A stretch of 12,664 nucleotides of DNA from an uncultured Muribaculaceae bacterium (GCA_947173755.1 CAMWGM010000024.1:1-12664), one strand, 5' to 3'. Positions 1 to 7,053 are shown, counted from the first letter of the stretch. The notes: generated by a model not told the origin, from the letters alone. A program made the numbers and translations.

Positions 1-34
1 GATTTTTTAGAGATATTTAATACGAAACTTCAAC

Positions 35-54
35 AAGTGTTAAAACTGACACTT
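35..54. promoter_or_regulatory. Inverted repeat upstream of first promoter
   Basis: AAGTGT and ACACTT form a perfect 6-bp inverted repeat separated by 8 bases. It lies about 60 bases upstream of the -7 box at 114-121. It could be an operator, or the tail of a regulatory or terminator region of a gene outside the window. No U-run follows, so a terminator is unlikely. Chance occurrence is possible. Confidence 0.25.
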
Positions 55-113
55 TCGCACCCCTAAATTACAAAAATAAATTGATATAGACGTAAAAGTT
101 TCCCCATTTTTGT

Positions 114-121
114 TACTTTTG
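114..121 (+). promoter_or_regulatory. Bacteroidetes -7 promoter box
   Basis: TACTTTTG matches the Bacteroidetes primary sigma factor -7 consensus TAnnTTTG and is followed by CAG. No clear -33 TTTG lies 19-21 bases upstream. Transcription would start near base 128 and leave a leader of about 20 bases before the ATG at 150. This supports the small gene at 150-314, and the lipoprotein gene at 406 may share the transcript. Confidence 0.65.
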
Positions 122-149
122 CAGTGGAAAACGCCTAAACCCCTCGGAA

Positions 150-314
150 ATGCTCCTCACGATACTACTCTCAGTGCTCTTCATTGCAGTGGCCGTCGGA
201 CTGCTCGGGGTGAAAGTGTTTTGCGTCAAAGGCGGACGTTTCCCATCGGGTCATGTGCACGACAACCCCGAACTGCGTCGAAGAGGCATCGGGTGTCACC
301 ACGACCGATGCTGA
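150..314 (+). CDS. 54-residue single-pass membrane peptide, unknown function
   Basis: This short reading frame has a hydrophobic segment at residues 2-21 (MLLTILLSVLFIAVAVGLLG) and then a basic, Gly/Pro/His-containing tail with FPSGHV at residues 31-36, RRRGIGC at 43-49 and the ending CHHDRC. Positive charges after the membrane segment predict that the tail is cytoplasmic. From memory it resembles a family of small Bacteroidetes membrane proteins with a KGG-FPxxHVxxNxxLRxxGI-C pattern; no function is known to me. The ATG lies about 20 bases after a predicted transcription start, which fits the short leaders usual here. A longer overlapping frame at 110-334 has no sensible protein character and would start inside the promoter. 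The lipoprotein gene begins 91 bases downstream with no obvious promoter of its own, so co-transcription is likely. Confidence 0.7.
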   Translation: MLLTILLSVLFIAVAVGLLGVKVFCVKGGRFPSGHVHDNPELRRRGIGCHHDRC

Positions 315-405
315 GCCTATACCTTAATATATAAGACAATCTCCGGCCTCGATTGCCACCGACAACACAAACAACTACAAAAATATAATCACTATCATTC
401 AACTG

Positions 406-1020
406 ATGAAAAAAACAGCAATGTCAGCCTCAGCGCTGCTCCTCGCAGCCGCCCTGTTCGCACTCCCCGCTTGCTCCGGCTCAGACACTGTGGCCGCCGG
501 CCCCTCTGCCGCAGCCGACAGCACCGGCGCTGCCGCCGGCGCTGCCACCTCACTCAACATCCGTTATATCGACATGGATACCTTGCTTAGCCAGTATGCC
601 TACGCCAAGGATTATCAGGAAGTCGTGGTGCGCACCGACTCGCGTCTGCAGAGCGCCCAGCAGGCCAAGGCAAATGAAATACAGAAGTTTGCCCAGACGA
701 TGGAGAACAAATATAAAAACAACGGCTATCTGTCGGAAGCCTCCTTTGCCGCCGATCAGCAGAAACTCCAGAAGATGCAGCAGGATGCCGAGTCGACACT
801 CGCTACGATGGCCCGCAACGCCCAGATCGATCTCGCCCAGCAGCAGCAGGCGCTTAACGATACCATCGAAAACTTCGTGAAGGCCTACAACGCCGAGAAG
901 GGCTATGACGCCATCCTCTTCAAGGCTGCCGGTATCTACTTCAACCCCGCTCTCGACATCACCGACGAAATCGTCAAGGGTCTCAATGCCAAATATAACA
1001 AGGTGGAGCCCGCAAAATAA
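406..1020 (+). CDS. OmpH/Skp-family periplasmic chaperone-like lipoprotein
   Basis: The product has 204 residues. Residues 1-22 form a lipoprotein signal peptide ending in the lipobox LPAC with Cys23 as the lipidation site. A flexible Ala/Gly/Ser-rich linker follows (24-48). The mature domain starts with YIDMDTLLSQY near residues 54-64, a pattern typical of the OmpH/Skp family, and continues into a long Gln/Ala/Lys-rich coiled coil (about 75-160). A C-terminal beta segment with YDAILF and a ..GIYFNPALDITDEIVKGLNAKY ending closes the fold. Skp-like proteins are trimeric periplasmic holdases for outer-membrane proteins; the lipid anchor is common in Bacteroidetes versions. Normally such genes neighbour bamA; here the neighbour is a tiny membrane peptide gene, so this is likely an accessory copy. 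The exact client is unknown. Confidence 0.85.
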   Translation: MKKTAMSASALLLAAALFALPACSGSDTVAAGPSAAADSTGAAAGAATSLNIRYIDMDTLLSQYAYAKDYQEVVVRTDSRLQSAQQAKANEIQKFAQTMENKYKNNGYLSEASFAADQQKLQKMQQDAESTLATMARNAQIDLAQQQQALNDTIENFVKAYNAEKGYDAILFKAAGIYFNPALDITDEIVKGLNAKYNKVEPAK

Positions 1021-1051
1021 AAAGCGTCGGGAAATCCATCCGGAATAGGGA

Positions 1052-1097
1052 CGCGCACCGATTCATCTTCAGATGAGCCGGTGCGCGCCACTTTTTA
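1052..1097 (+). terminator. Intrinsic terminator after the OmpH-like gene
   Basis: CGCGCACCG (1052-1060) pairs perfectly with CGGTGCGCG (1079-1087). Within the loop ATCT (1065-1068) and AGAT (1071-1074) extend the pairing across a small internal mismatch. A TTTTT run follows at 1092-1096. It ends the plus-strand transcript just before the convergent 3' end of the Crp/Fnr gene at 1108. Confidence 0.75.
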
Positions 1098-1107
1098 TGA
1101 ACGGATG

Positions 1108-1851
1108 TTATATTGCGTCGGTAGGAATAACGGACAGGGAATCCTCTTCGCGGGTCGACCAATCGGCGGTAAGCAGAAGGTCGCGGAGTCCTTTGCGGTC
1201 GGTCACGCTTATGCCACGTCCGTCATAGTCAATGAGTCCCTGGGCTTTGAGGCTGTCGAGTGTCGAAATGAATGACGAGCGCTGCACTCCGAAGAGGGTG
1301 TAGAGATCGCGGTGCTTCGACTGAAGCAGGATCTCACGCGCATCGATCGGTGTCAGCGTGATCAGCCAGAACGCTATGCGCTCTTCGAGTTGGCCTCCCG
1401 TGAGGGAGATCACGCCGTCAATGCCTTTCTGGGCATAAGCCGACACGATGTTGAGATAATTGAAGAGAAAAATGTCGCTCTTCTGCAGCAGTCGCACAAG
1501 ATCGGTCTTCGACAACTTCACGATCGACACCGCCGTGTCAGCCACCGCCTCCATCGGCACTCTGGTATTGCGGCCGAAGACGAAGTCGGGAGCTATCACC
1601 GAGGGACCTTCGAGAATATAACTGAGACGCATGCGGTCGCTGGCGTTGCGGATTATCGAACGCACTCTTCCCGAAAGGATGAAACGCAGGGTGGTGTTTG
1701 ACTCGCGAGCCTCCATTATGACTTCGCCCGGAGCGAATTTTTCGAATTCAAACGGGATTTCACCGACCAACGACTGGAGATCGGAATAACTGATGCCGTT
1801 GAACAATGGCAATGCACGGATGAGTTCGAAGATGGCTGACGGAGTCGACAT
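1108..1851 (-). CDS. Crp/Fnr-family transcription regulator
   Basis: The product has 247 residues: an N-terminal cyclic-nucleotide-binding-like beta roll (about 15-120), a dimerisation helix (about 125-165) and a C-terminal winged helix with the recognition region RDLYTLFGVQRSSFISTLDSL at 181-201. This layout is that of the Crp/Fnr superfamily. The cAMP-contacting phosphate-binding cassette of E. coli CRP (GEL...RS) is not kept; the aligned segment reads IAPDFVFGRNTRVPM (86-100). The protein has no cysteine, so an Fnr-type iron-sulfur sensor is excluded. The signal it senses is therefore unknown. It lies 68 bases downstream of the transporter gene on the same strand and may be co-transcribed with it; an inverted repeat at 1885-1904 lies in the gap. 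The ATG at 1851 gives a full-length family start. Confidence 0.88.
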   Translation of the reverse strand: MSTPSAIFELIRALPLFNGISYSDLQSLVGEIPFEFEKFAPGEVIMEARESNTTLRFILSGRVRSIIRNASDRMRLSYILEGPSVIAPDFVFGRNTRVPMEAVADTAVSIVKLSKTDLVRLLQKSDIFLFNYLNIVSAYAQKGIDGVISLTGGQLEERIAFWLITLTPIDAREILLQSKHRDLYTLFGVQRSSFISTLDSLKAQGLIDYDGRGISVTDRKGLRDLLLTADWSTREEDSLSVIPTDAI

Positions 1852-1884
1852 AGGAGAATTTAACTAAAATTTTGTTATCTTTTT

Positions 1885-1904
1885 AACATTCCCGCGACAA
1901 TGTT
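1885..1904. promoter_or_regulatory. Inverted repeat upstream of the Crp/Fnr gene
   Basis: AACATT and AATGTT form a perfect 6-bp dyad around an 8-base GC-rich centre, 34-53 bases upstream of the regulator's ATG and in the gap after the transporter gene. The size fits a dimeric winged-helix regulator, so autoregulation is conceivable. As an RNA hairpin it would be weak and lacks a U-run. Confidence 0.3.
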
Positions 1905-1919
1905 GGTTCACCATCCGGG

Positions 1920-2822
1920 CTACTTTTTTGCTTTATAATAAAGTTGGAGTGAATTTATCGTGTTCTGCCATGCGACATAGGCAGCCGGACCTACCGAAGA
2001 GATCGGATTGAGATAGGTCAGAGCCATCCATATCGCAAGCACGGTGTTCTTCTGCCCAAGCCCTTGCGCACCCGCTATCTTGTCGCCTGCGCGTCGGCCG
2101 ATGCGTCGGCCGATATAGAACTGCAGACAGCACACGACTCCCGACATAAAGGCAAGCCAGAGCATATCGGGCACACGGTCGGTCGGTTCCGACATGACGA
2201 AACTGACGGCACGGCCGACCGTGATGAAAAGCGACACGGCCCAGATGTAGAACGACCAACTCTGACGCGACGCTATCTGAGCATGTACTTTCGGTGCGAT
2301 CCTCAGAAGCGCAAAGGCCACTATCAGAGGCAGAATAATTAGGGGAACGACCCTCGTGGCAATAAGCATAACCGATTCACCGAACCCGATCTGCACTTCA
2401 CCTCCCATAAATGTAAAGAAGACGGGAGCAAGGATCGCTACGGTCACATTGGATATAATGGAAAAGGTCGCAAGACGCGGGATGGAGCCGCCAAGCATTC
2501 CGGTGATGACAGGAGCTGCCGTAGCGGTAGGGCAGAACACACAGATGAATGTCCCCTGGGCAAGATCACGGCTGAACGGCAGAAGAGCGAAATAGACGGC
2601 GAGCGAACCCAACACCTGCACGGCAAGCAACCCGCCGCTGAGACTCGTCACCCTGAACTCCGAAGGCTTTACCTTGCAGAATGTTATGAGGAGCATCACG
2701 AAAATGAGATAGGGCGCCACCCACGCGATAGCATCTATGAAATCATGAAAGAGTATGCCTCCCGCCATGGCGATCGGGAGCATCCATGGCTTTAGGCGGT
2801 CACGTAACTGTGAAAATTTCAT
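1920..2822 (-). CDS. BASS-family (bile acid:sodium symporter-like) transporter
   Basis: From the chosen start the product has 300 residues and is almost entirely hydrophobic, with about nine or ten predicted membrane helices. The segment FCPTATAAPVITGMLGG (96-112) followed by SIISNVTVAILAPVFF (121-136) matches the conserved core of the bile acid:sodium symporter superfamily, where a broken helix binds Na+. A second half resembling the inverted repeat carries AGAQGLGQKNTVLAIWMALT (260-279). The substrate is not predictable; many bacterial members move organic anions rather than bile acids. An in-frame ATG at 2888 exists, but the promoter -7 box (2846-2853) lies inside that extension, so the ATG at 2822 is preferred. 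The Crp/Fnr gene follows 68 bases downstream on the same strand. Confidence 0.8.
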   Translation of the reverse strand: MKFSQLRDRLKPWMLPIAMAGGILFHDFIDAIAWVAPYLIFVMLLITFCKVKPSEFRVTSLSGGLLAVQVLGSLAVYFALLPFSRDLAQGTFICVFCPTATAAPVITGMLGGSIPRLATFSIISNVTVAILAPVFFTFMGGEVQIGFGESVMLIATRVVPLIILPLIVAFALLRIAPKVHAQIASRQSWSFYIWAVSLFITVGRAVSFVMSEPTDRVPDMLWLAFMSGVVCCLQFYIGRRIGRRAGDKIAGAQGLGQKNTVLAIWMALTYLNPISSVGPAAYVAWQNTINSLQLYYKAKK

Positions 2823-2845
2823 TTTCTGAAGTTGATTTTGGCTCG

Positions 2846-2862
2846 CAAAATTAGTAATTTTG
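2846..2862. promoter_or_regulatory. Palindromic divergent promoter (two -7 boxes)
   Basis: CAAAATTAGTAATTTTG is a perfect 17-bp palindrome around a central G. Its right arm (2855-2862) reads TAATTTTG on the plus strand and its left arm (2846-2853) reads TAATTTTG on the minus strand, so each arm fits TAnnTTTG. On the plus strand GTTG (2831-2834) lies 20 bases upstream; on the minus strand TTTC (2876-2873) lies 19 bases upstream. Predicted leaders are only about 9 bases (plus, ATG 2878) and 17 bases (minus, ATG 2822). Confidence 0.6.
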
Positions 2863-2877
2863 GCTAAAATTTGAAAC

Positions 2878-3381
2878 ATGGCCGACAATTATCTTGAGAA
2901 GAAAATGGAAGAGCATCGCTCGCGCGTGCAGCAACCCGCGAGACCGCGCCGAAGCACCTCTGCTCCATGGGTTCCGCAGTGTCTGACATTCAAGTTCCCC
3001 GACATTCATGTTTTTATCCCCGACGCCACCGATTCAGACCTCGGTATGAGTCTGGCACGTCTGCTCCGCTCCCTCGGAGTGAGAGTCTCCGTCACAGGCC
3101 GGTCGACAGCCGGGGCCACCCGCTTCGCGCAATCGACCGGATGCCGCTACTACCCTCTTTCGCCGTCGGTCGACACCGCCCGGGCAATCGCCGATCTTAC
3201 GGACCGACGCACTCCTCCCGACATAATAGCCGTGCTACCCGGGTCGAGGATCCCCACAGGGGTTGAAATTCCGCAAGTGAGTCTTCCGGAAGAATTCCGG
3301 AACGGAGATACCTGCACGCTCAGCCGCCTTTTTGCCGTGTTAATCCACACATCGTTGAGTATTCTCGAAAAAAATGCTTAA
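2878..3381 (+). CDS. Unrecognised Rossmann-like protein
   Basis: The product has 167 residues. It opens with MADNYLEKKMEEHRSR, a charged helix followed by an Arg/Pro/Ser linker to about residue 33. Residues 42-75 (starting DIHVFIPDATDSDLGMSLAR and ending VRVSVTGR) have the strand-turn-helix-strand rhythm of a dinucleotide-binding Rossmann fold, but no clear GxGxxG is present. A later segment DIIAVLPGSRIP (115-126) looks like another beta strand and loop. No signal peptide or membrane helix is visible. I cannot assign a function; a degenerate short-chain-dehydrogenase-like or nucleotide-binding fold is the best guess. The gene is transcribed divergently from the BASS transporter, and its stop codon doubles as the start of the ychF -7 box. 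Confidence 0.75.
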   Translation: MADNYLEKKMEEHRSRVQQPARPRRSTSAPWVPQCLTFKFPDIHVFIPDATDSDLGMSLARLLRSLGVRVSVTGRSTAGATRFAQSTGCRYYPLSPSVDTARAIADLTDRRTPPDIIAVLPGSRIPTGVEIPQVSLPEEFRNGDTCTLSRLFAVLIHTSLSILEKNA

Positions 3382-3386
3382 CTTTG
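3354..3386 (+). promoter_or_regulatory. ychF promoter overlapping upstream stop codon
   Basis: TAACTTTG (3379-3386) fits TAnnTTTG and is followed by CA; GTTG at 3354-3357 lies 21 bases upstream as a -33 candidate. The first three bases of the -7 box are the TAA stop of the preceding gene. The leader to the ychF ATG at 3427 would be about 33 bases. Confidence 0.7.
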
Positions 3387-3426
3387 CATAAATTTCAACC
3401 AAGAACTCATTTACATCTGAATCTAC

Positions 3427-4530
3427 ATGGCACTCCAATGTGGTATAGTCGGTCTGCCCAACGTGGGTAAATCGACCCTCTTCAATTGCCTTTCAAACGC
3501 CAAAGCACAGTCAGCCAACTTCCCGTTCTGCACCATCGAGCCCAACGTAGGTGTAATCACCGTTCCCGATGCGCGTCTCAATAAACTCGTCGAGATGTGC
3601 AATCCCCGTTCGATCGTTCCTGCGACTGTAGAGATAGTCGACATTGCAGGACTTGTGCAGGGCGCGAGCAAAGGTGAAGGTCTCGGCAACAAATTCCTCG
3701 CAAATATCCGCGAGACCGATGCCATTCTTCATGTGCTCCGCTGCTTCGACGATGACAATGTCACACATGTCCATAATACAGTCGATCCTGTCCGCGACAA
3801 GGAGATCATCGATTACGAACTCCAACTCAAGGATCTCGAGACAGTCGAGAGCCGTATGGCCAAGACTCAGAAACAGGCACAGACCGGTGGTGACAAAGTG
3901 GCTAAAATGCAGTATGAGGTGCTCAAAAAATTCTATGATGCACTCGTTCAGGGCAAGCCGGCACGCACCGTCGAACTCGAAACCGCAGACGAGCAGAAAT
4001 TCGCCCGCGAACTCTTCCTGCTCACCGCCAAGCCGGTGCTCTACGTCTGCAACGTCGACGATGCATCGGCGGTCAATGGCAACAAGTATGTCGAGGCGGT
4101 CCGCGAAGCCATCAAGGACGAGAACGCGCAGTTGCTCATCGTGGCCGCACAGACTGAAAGCGAGATTGCCGAACTCGACACCTACGAGGAACGTCAGGAG
4201 TTTCTTGCCGAGATCGGCCTCGAAGAGTCAGGCGTGGCCCGTCTGATACGCGCCGCCTACGCTCTGCTCAATCTCCAGACATTCTTCACAGCGGGTCCCG
4301 ACGAAGTCAGGGCTTGGACATTCACCCGCGGATGGAAGGCACCCCAATGTGCCGGAGTGATCCACACCGACTTCGAGAAAGGCTTCATCCGCGCTGAAGT
4401 CATCAAATATGACGACTACGTGGCGCTCGGTTCAGAAAGTGCCGTCCGCGAGGCAGGAAAAATGGCCATCGAAGGAAAGAACTACACTGTGGTCGACGGC
4501 GACATCATGCATTTCCTCTTCAACGTCTGA
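3427..4530 (+). CDS. ychF: Ribosome-binding ATPase YchF (Obg/TRAFAC class)
   Basis: The product has 367 residues, the usual length for YchF/OLA1. Visible motifs are the P-loop GLPNVGKST (9-17), the switch region NFPFCTIEPN (31-40), the G3 motif DIAG (72-75) and a relaxed G4 motif CNVDD (208-212) that fits the family's preference for ATP over GTP. His114, the catalytic histidine known in this family, is present in NVTHV. A coiled-coil insertion (about 125-175) and a C-terminal TGS domain (about 284-365, starting TFFTAGPDEVRAWTF and ending DGDIMHFLFNV) complete the architecture. It is a cytoplasmic, ribosome-associated ATPase linked to translation and stress responses. It has its own promoter. 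The GH95 gene follows after 48 bases with no evident terminator, so readthrough is possible. Confidence 0.97.
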   Translation: MALQCGIVGLPNVGKSTLFNCLSNAKAQSANFPFCTIEPNVGVITVPDARLNKLVEMCNPRSIVPATVEIVDIAGLVQGASKGEGLGNKFLANIRETDAILHVLRCFDDDNVTHVHNTVDPVRDKEIIDYELQLKDLETVESRMAKTQKQAQTGGDKVAKMQYEVLKKFYDALVQGKPARTVELETADEQKFARELFLLTAKPVLYVCNVDDASAVNGNKYVEAVREAIKDENAQLLIVAAQTESEIAELDTYEERQEFLAEIGLEESGVARLIRAAYALLNLQTFFTAGPDEVRAWTFTRGWKAPQCAGVIHTDFEKGFIRAEVIKYDDYVALGSESAVREAGKMAIEGKNYTVVDGDIMHFLFNV

Positions 4531-4578
4531 CCGGCAGACTGCGGCCTTCCCCCTCCCCCATCCATTCATCACATTATC

Positions 4579-7008
4579 ATGAAACATCTCCTCAGTCTGA
4601 TTCTCGGTTTGGTCGGAGTCTTTTCGGCATACGCCTCCGAAAATCCCATGAAAATATGGTTTGACCGGCCGGCCCGCTTTTTCGAAGAAACGCTCCCGAT
4701 CGGAAACGGTCGTATAGGTGCCTCAATCTATGGTGACTATTCGTCCGACCGGCTGGCACTCAACGACATCACTCTATGGACCGGCGAGCCTGACACCGCG
4801 GTTTGCCGACCGGGAGCCTGCAAGCACCTGCCCGACATCCGTCAGGCGCTCAATGAAGAGAACTACGTCAAGGCCGACAGTCTCAACCGAGCGCTGCAAG
4901 GTCATTTCTCGGAGATGTATCAGCCGATCGGATCATTTACAATCGCCTATACCGATCCGGTTGACTCCACTACAGGGAAATATTACGAACGATCTCTTTC
5001 GATCGCTTCTGCAGTCGCCACCCATCACCTCAACCTTCCGTCGGCCGAACGCACATCCGCATTTTTCGCATCGGCCCCCGACTCGGTGATAGTAGGCTTC
5101 ATCACTTCCGACAAGCCGGTAAATGCCGTGATCAGTTTCAACTCCGAGCAGCATTATAATATCGTTGCCGAAAAGAACGAACTGACTGTCAAGGGATATG
5201 TGGCCTACGCCACCCGGCCCTCCTACGCTCCCGGCGGGACAAAGCAACTCTATGATCCCGACCGTGGAACCCGTTTCTGCACCATTCTGAAAGTTATTCC
5301 CGAAAGCGGAAAGGTGGAAAGCAAACCTGACGGGACACTGGTGTTGAAGCGTTGCCGCAATATCGTGGTACTCATAGCCAACGCCACCTCGTTCAACGGT
5401 TTCAACCGTAATCCTGCCACCGAAGGGCGCCCGTACGAGCAGATCTGCCGTTCGCGCATAGAAAGGGTGTCAGGCGAACATCCCCGTACTCTCTTCGAGC
5501 GCCACGAGGCAGATTTCCGTCATTTCTTCGACCGTGTCACTCTGGATCTCGGTCAGACCCCCGACTCGATCAAGGCCCTTCCGACCGATGTGCAGTTGCG
5601 CCGTTACACAGATCTGAACGAAAAGAATCCTGATCTCGAGGAACTCTATTTCCAGTTGGGCCGCTATCTGCTCATCGCGTCCTCGCGCACACAGGGTGTG
5701 CCGGCCAATCTTCAGGGCCTCTGGTGTGAGTCGCTCACTCCACCCTGGAATTCCAATTACACCACCAATATAAATCTCGAGGAGAACTATTGGCCCGCCG
5801 AAGTGACAGGCCTCGGGGAACTTCAGGAGATAGCCCTCATCCCGTGGATAGAAAACGCATCGAAAACGGGAGCCGCAACCGCACGCGAATTCTACGGGAC
5901 TAAGCGTGGATGGGCCATGGGCCATAATTCCGACATATGGGCAATGACGTGTCCCGTCGGGTTGCAGGCCGGTTCACCCAAATGGGCGAACTGGAACATG
6001 GGAGCCGCCTGGGTAGCCACACACATCTGGGAGCATTATCTCTTCAACCGCGACAAGTCTTGGCTGAGGCAATATTTCCCCGTCCTTCGGGGAGCGGCGG
6101 AATTCTGCCTTGACTGGCTCGTGGAAAAGAACGGCGAACTGATCACCTCACCCTCCACATCGCCCGAAAATACATTCATCACACCGGATGGTAAGGAAGC
6201 AGCCACGCTCTATGGCTCGACAGCCGATCTCGCCATAATCCGGGAATGTCTGATCGACACCCGCGCCGCAGCCGACACGCTGCGCATCGATCCGGCTCTG
6301 CGTATAGAGATCACCGATGCCTTGTCACGCCTGCGTCCGTATCAGATCGGTGCGAAAGGTAATCTTCAGGAGTGGTATCACGATTTCGAGGATAAAGATC
6401 CCAAACACCGTCACCAGTCACACCTCTACGGGCTATACCCCGGACACCATATCTCTGTCGAGCGCACACCCGACCTTGCGGCAGCCGCAGCAAAATCACT
6501 CAAAATCAAGGGTGACAACACTACCGGATGGTCGACCGGATGGAGAGTCAATCTTCTGGCACGTCTTCACGACGCACCCGGAGCCTACCAGATGTTCCGA
6601 CGTCTGCTGCGATATGTATCTCCTGACAAGTATGACGGTCCGGATGCACGACGCGGAGGCGGGACATATCCCAATCTGCTCGATGCCCATTCACCCTTCC
6701 AGATCGACGGAAACTTCGGAGGCACCGCCGGAGTGGCCGAGTTGCTTCTGCAGTCTACTCCCGAGGGAGAGGTCATCGTCCTGCCTGCCCTCCCGGCCGA
6801 ATGGGAGGAAGGGGAAGTGAAAGGTCTGAGAGCACGAGGCGGCCACATTGTCGACATCAAATGGAAGAATTCCAGACCGACGGAAGTCACTATCCACTCC
6901 ACCGAAATCCCGTCTGACCGAAAAATCACAACCACACTCACATCGCCACTCGGACGCAAGACGGTCACAATCCCCGCCGGATCGACTGTGACCGTCACTG
7001 AATTCTGA
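4579..7008 (+). CDS. GH95 family alpha-L-fucosidase (or alpha-L-galactosidase)
   Basis: The product has 809 residues with a signal peptide of about 19 residues (cleavage likely after AYA), so it is periplasmic or exported. The N-terminal beta-sandwich begins IWFDRPARFFEETLPIGNGR (26-45), a GH95 hallmark. The (alpha/alpha)6 barrel carries the residues known from the Bifidobacterium enzyme AfcA: Asn397 and Asn399 in TTNINLEENYWPAE, the likely acid Glu530 in SPSTSPEN, and Asp710 in SPFQIDGNFGG. HRHQSHLYGLYPG (610-622) is also typical. The C-terminal beta domain ends at TVTVTEF. GH95 enzymes invert alpha-1,2-fucosyl linkages on host glycans, milk oligosaccharides or plant xyloglucan; a few act on L-galactose, and sequence alone does not separate these here. 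No SusC/SusD or other glycosidase lies in the window, so it is not in an evident polysaccharide utilisation locus. Confidence 0.93.
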   Translation: MKHLLSLILGLVGVFSAYASENPMKIWFDRPARFFEETLPIGNGRIGASIYGDYSSDRLALNDITLWTGEPDTAVCRPGACKHLPDIRQALNEENYVKADSLNRALQGHFSEMYQPIGSFTIAYTDPVDSTTGKYYERSLSIASAVATHHLNLPSAERTSAFFASAPDSVIVGFITSDKPVNAVISFNSEQHYNIVAEKNELTVKGYVAYATRPSYAPGGTKQLYDPDRGTRFCTILKVIPESGKVESKPDGTLVLKRCRNIVVLIANATSFNGFNRNPATEGRPYEQICRSRIERVSGEHPRTLFERHEADFRHFFDRVTLDLGQTPDSIKALPTDVQLRRYTDLNEKNPDLEELYFQLGRYLLIASSRTQGVPANLQGLWCESLTPPWNSNYTTNINLEENYWPAEVTGLGELQEIALIPWIENASKTGAATAREFYGTKRGWAMGHNSDIWAMTCPVGLQAGSPKWANWNMGAAWVATHIWEHYLFNRDKSWLRQYFPVLRGAAEFCLDWLVEKNGELITSPSTSPENTFITPDGKEAATLYGSTADLAIIRECLIDTRAAADTLRIDPALRIEITDALSRLRPYQIGAKGNLQEWYHDFEDKDPKHRHQSHLYGLYPGHHISVERTPDLAAAAAKSLKIKGDNTTGWSTGWRVNLLARLHDAPGAYQMFRRLLRYVSPDKYDGPDARRGGGTYPNLLDAHSPFQIDGNFGGTAGVAELLLQSTPEGEVIVLPALPAEWEEGEVKGLRARGGHIVDIKWKNSRPTEVTIHSTEIPSDRKITTTLTSPLGRKTVTIPAGSTVTVTEF

Positions 7009-7053
7009 GCCTCTAAGGGTTTCGGAAACGAGATTTTATAAAAAATCTTAATA

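Noticed and set aside
110..334. 74-residue plus-strand frame
   Set aside because: It starts inside the promoter -7 box and has no protein-like pattern; a different frame at 150-314 gives a convincing membrane peptide.
2823..2888. N-terminal extension of the BASS transporter to an ATG at 2888
   Set aside because: It would span the -7 box at 2846-2853 and overlap the start of the divergent gene; the ATG at 2822 fits the family and the promoter.
7031..7048. AGATTTT-ataa-AAAATCT hairpin after the GH95 gene
   Set aside because: The stem has only one G-C pair and is not followed by a T-run, so I do not call it a terminator.
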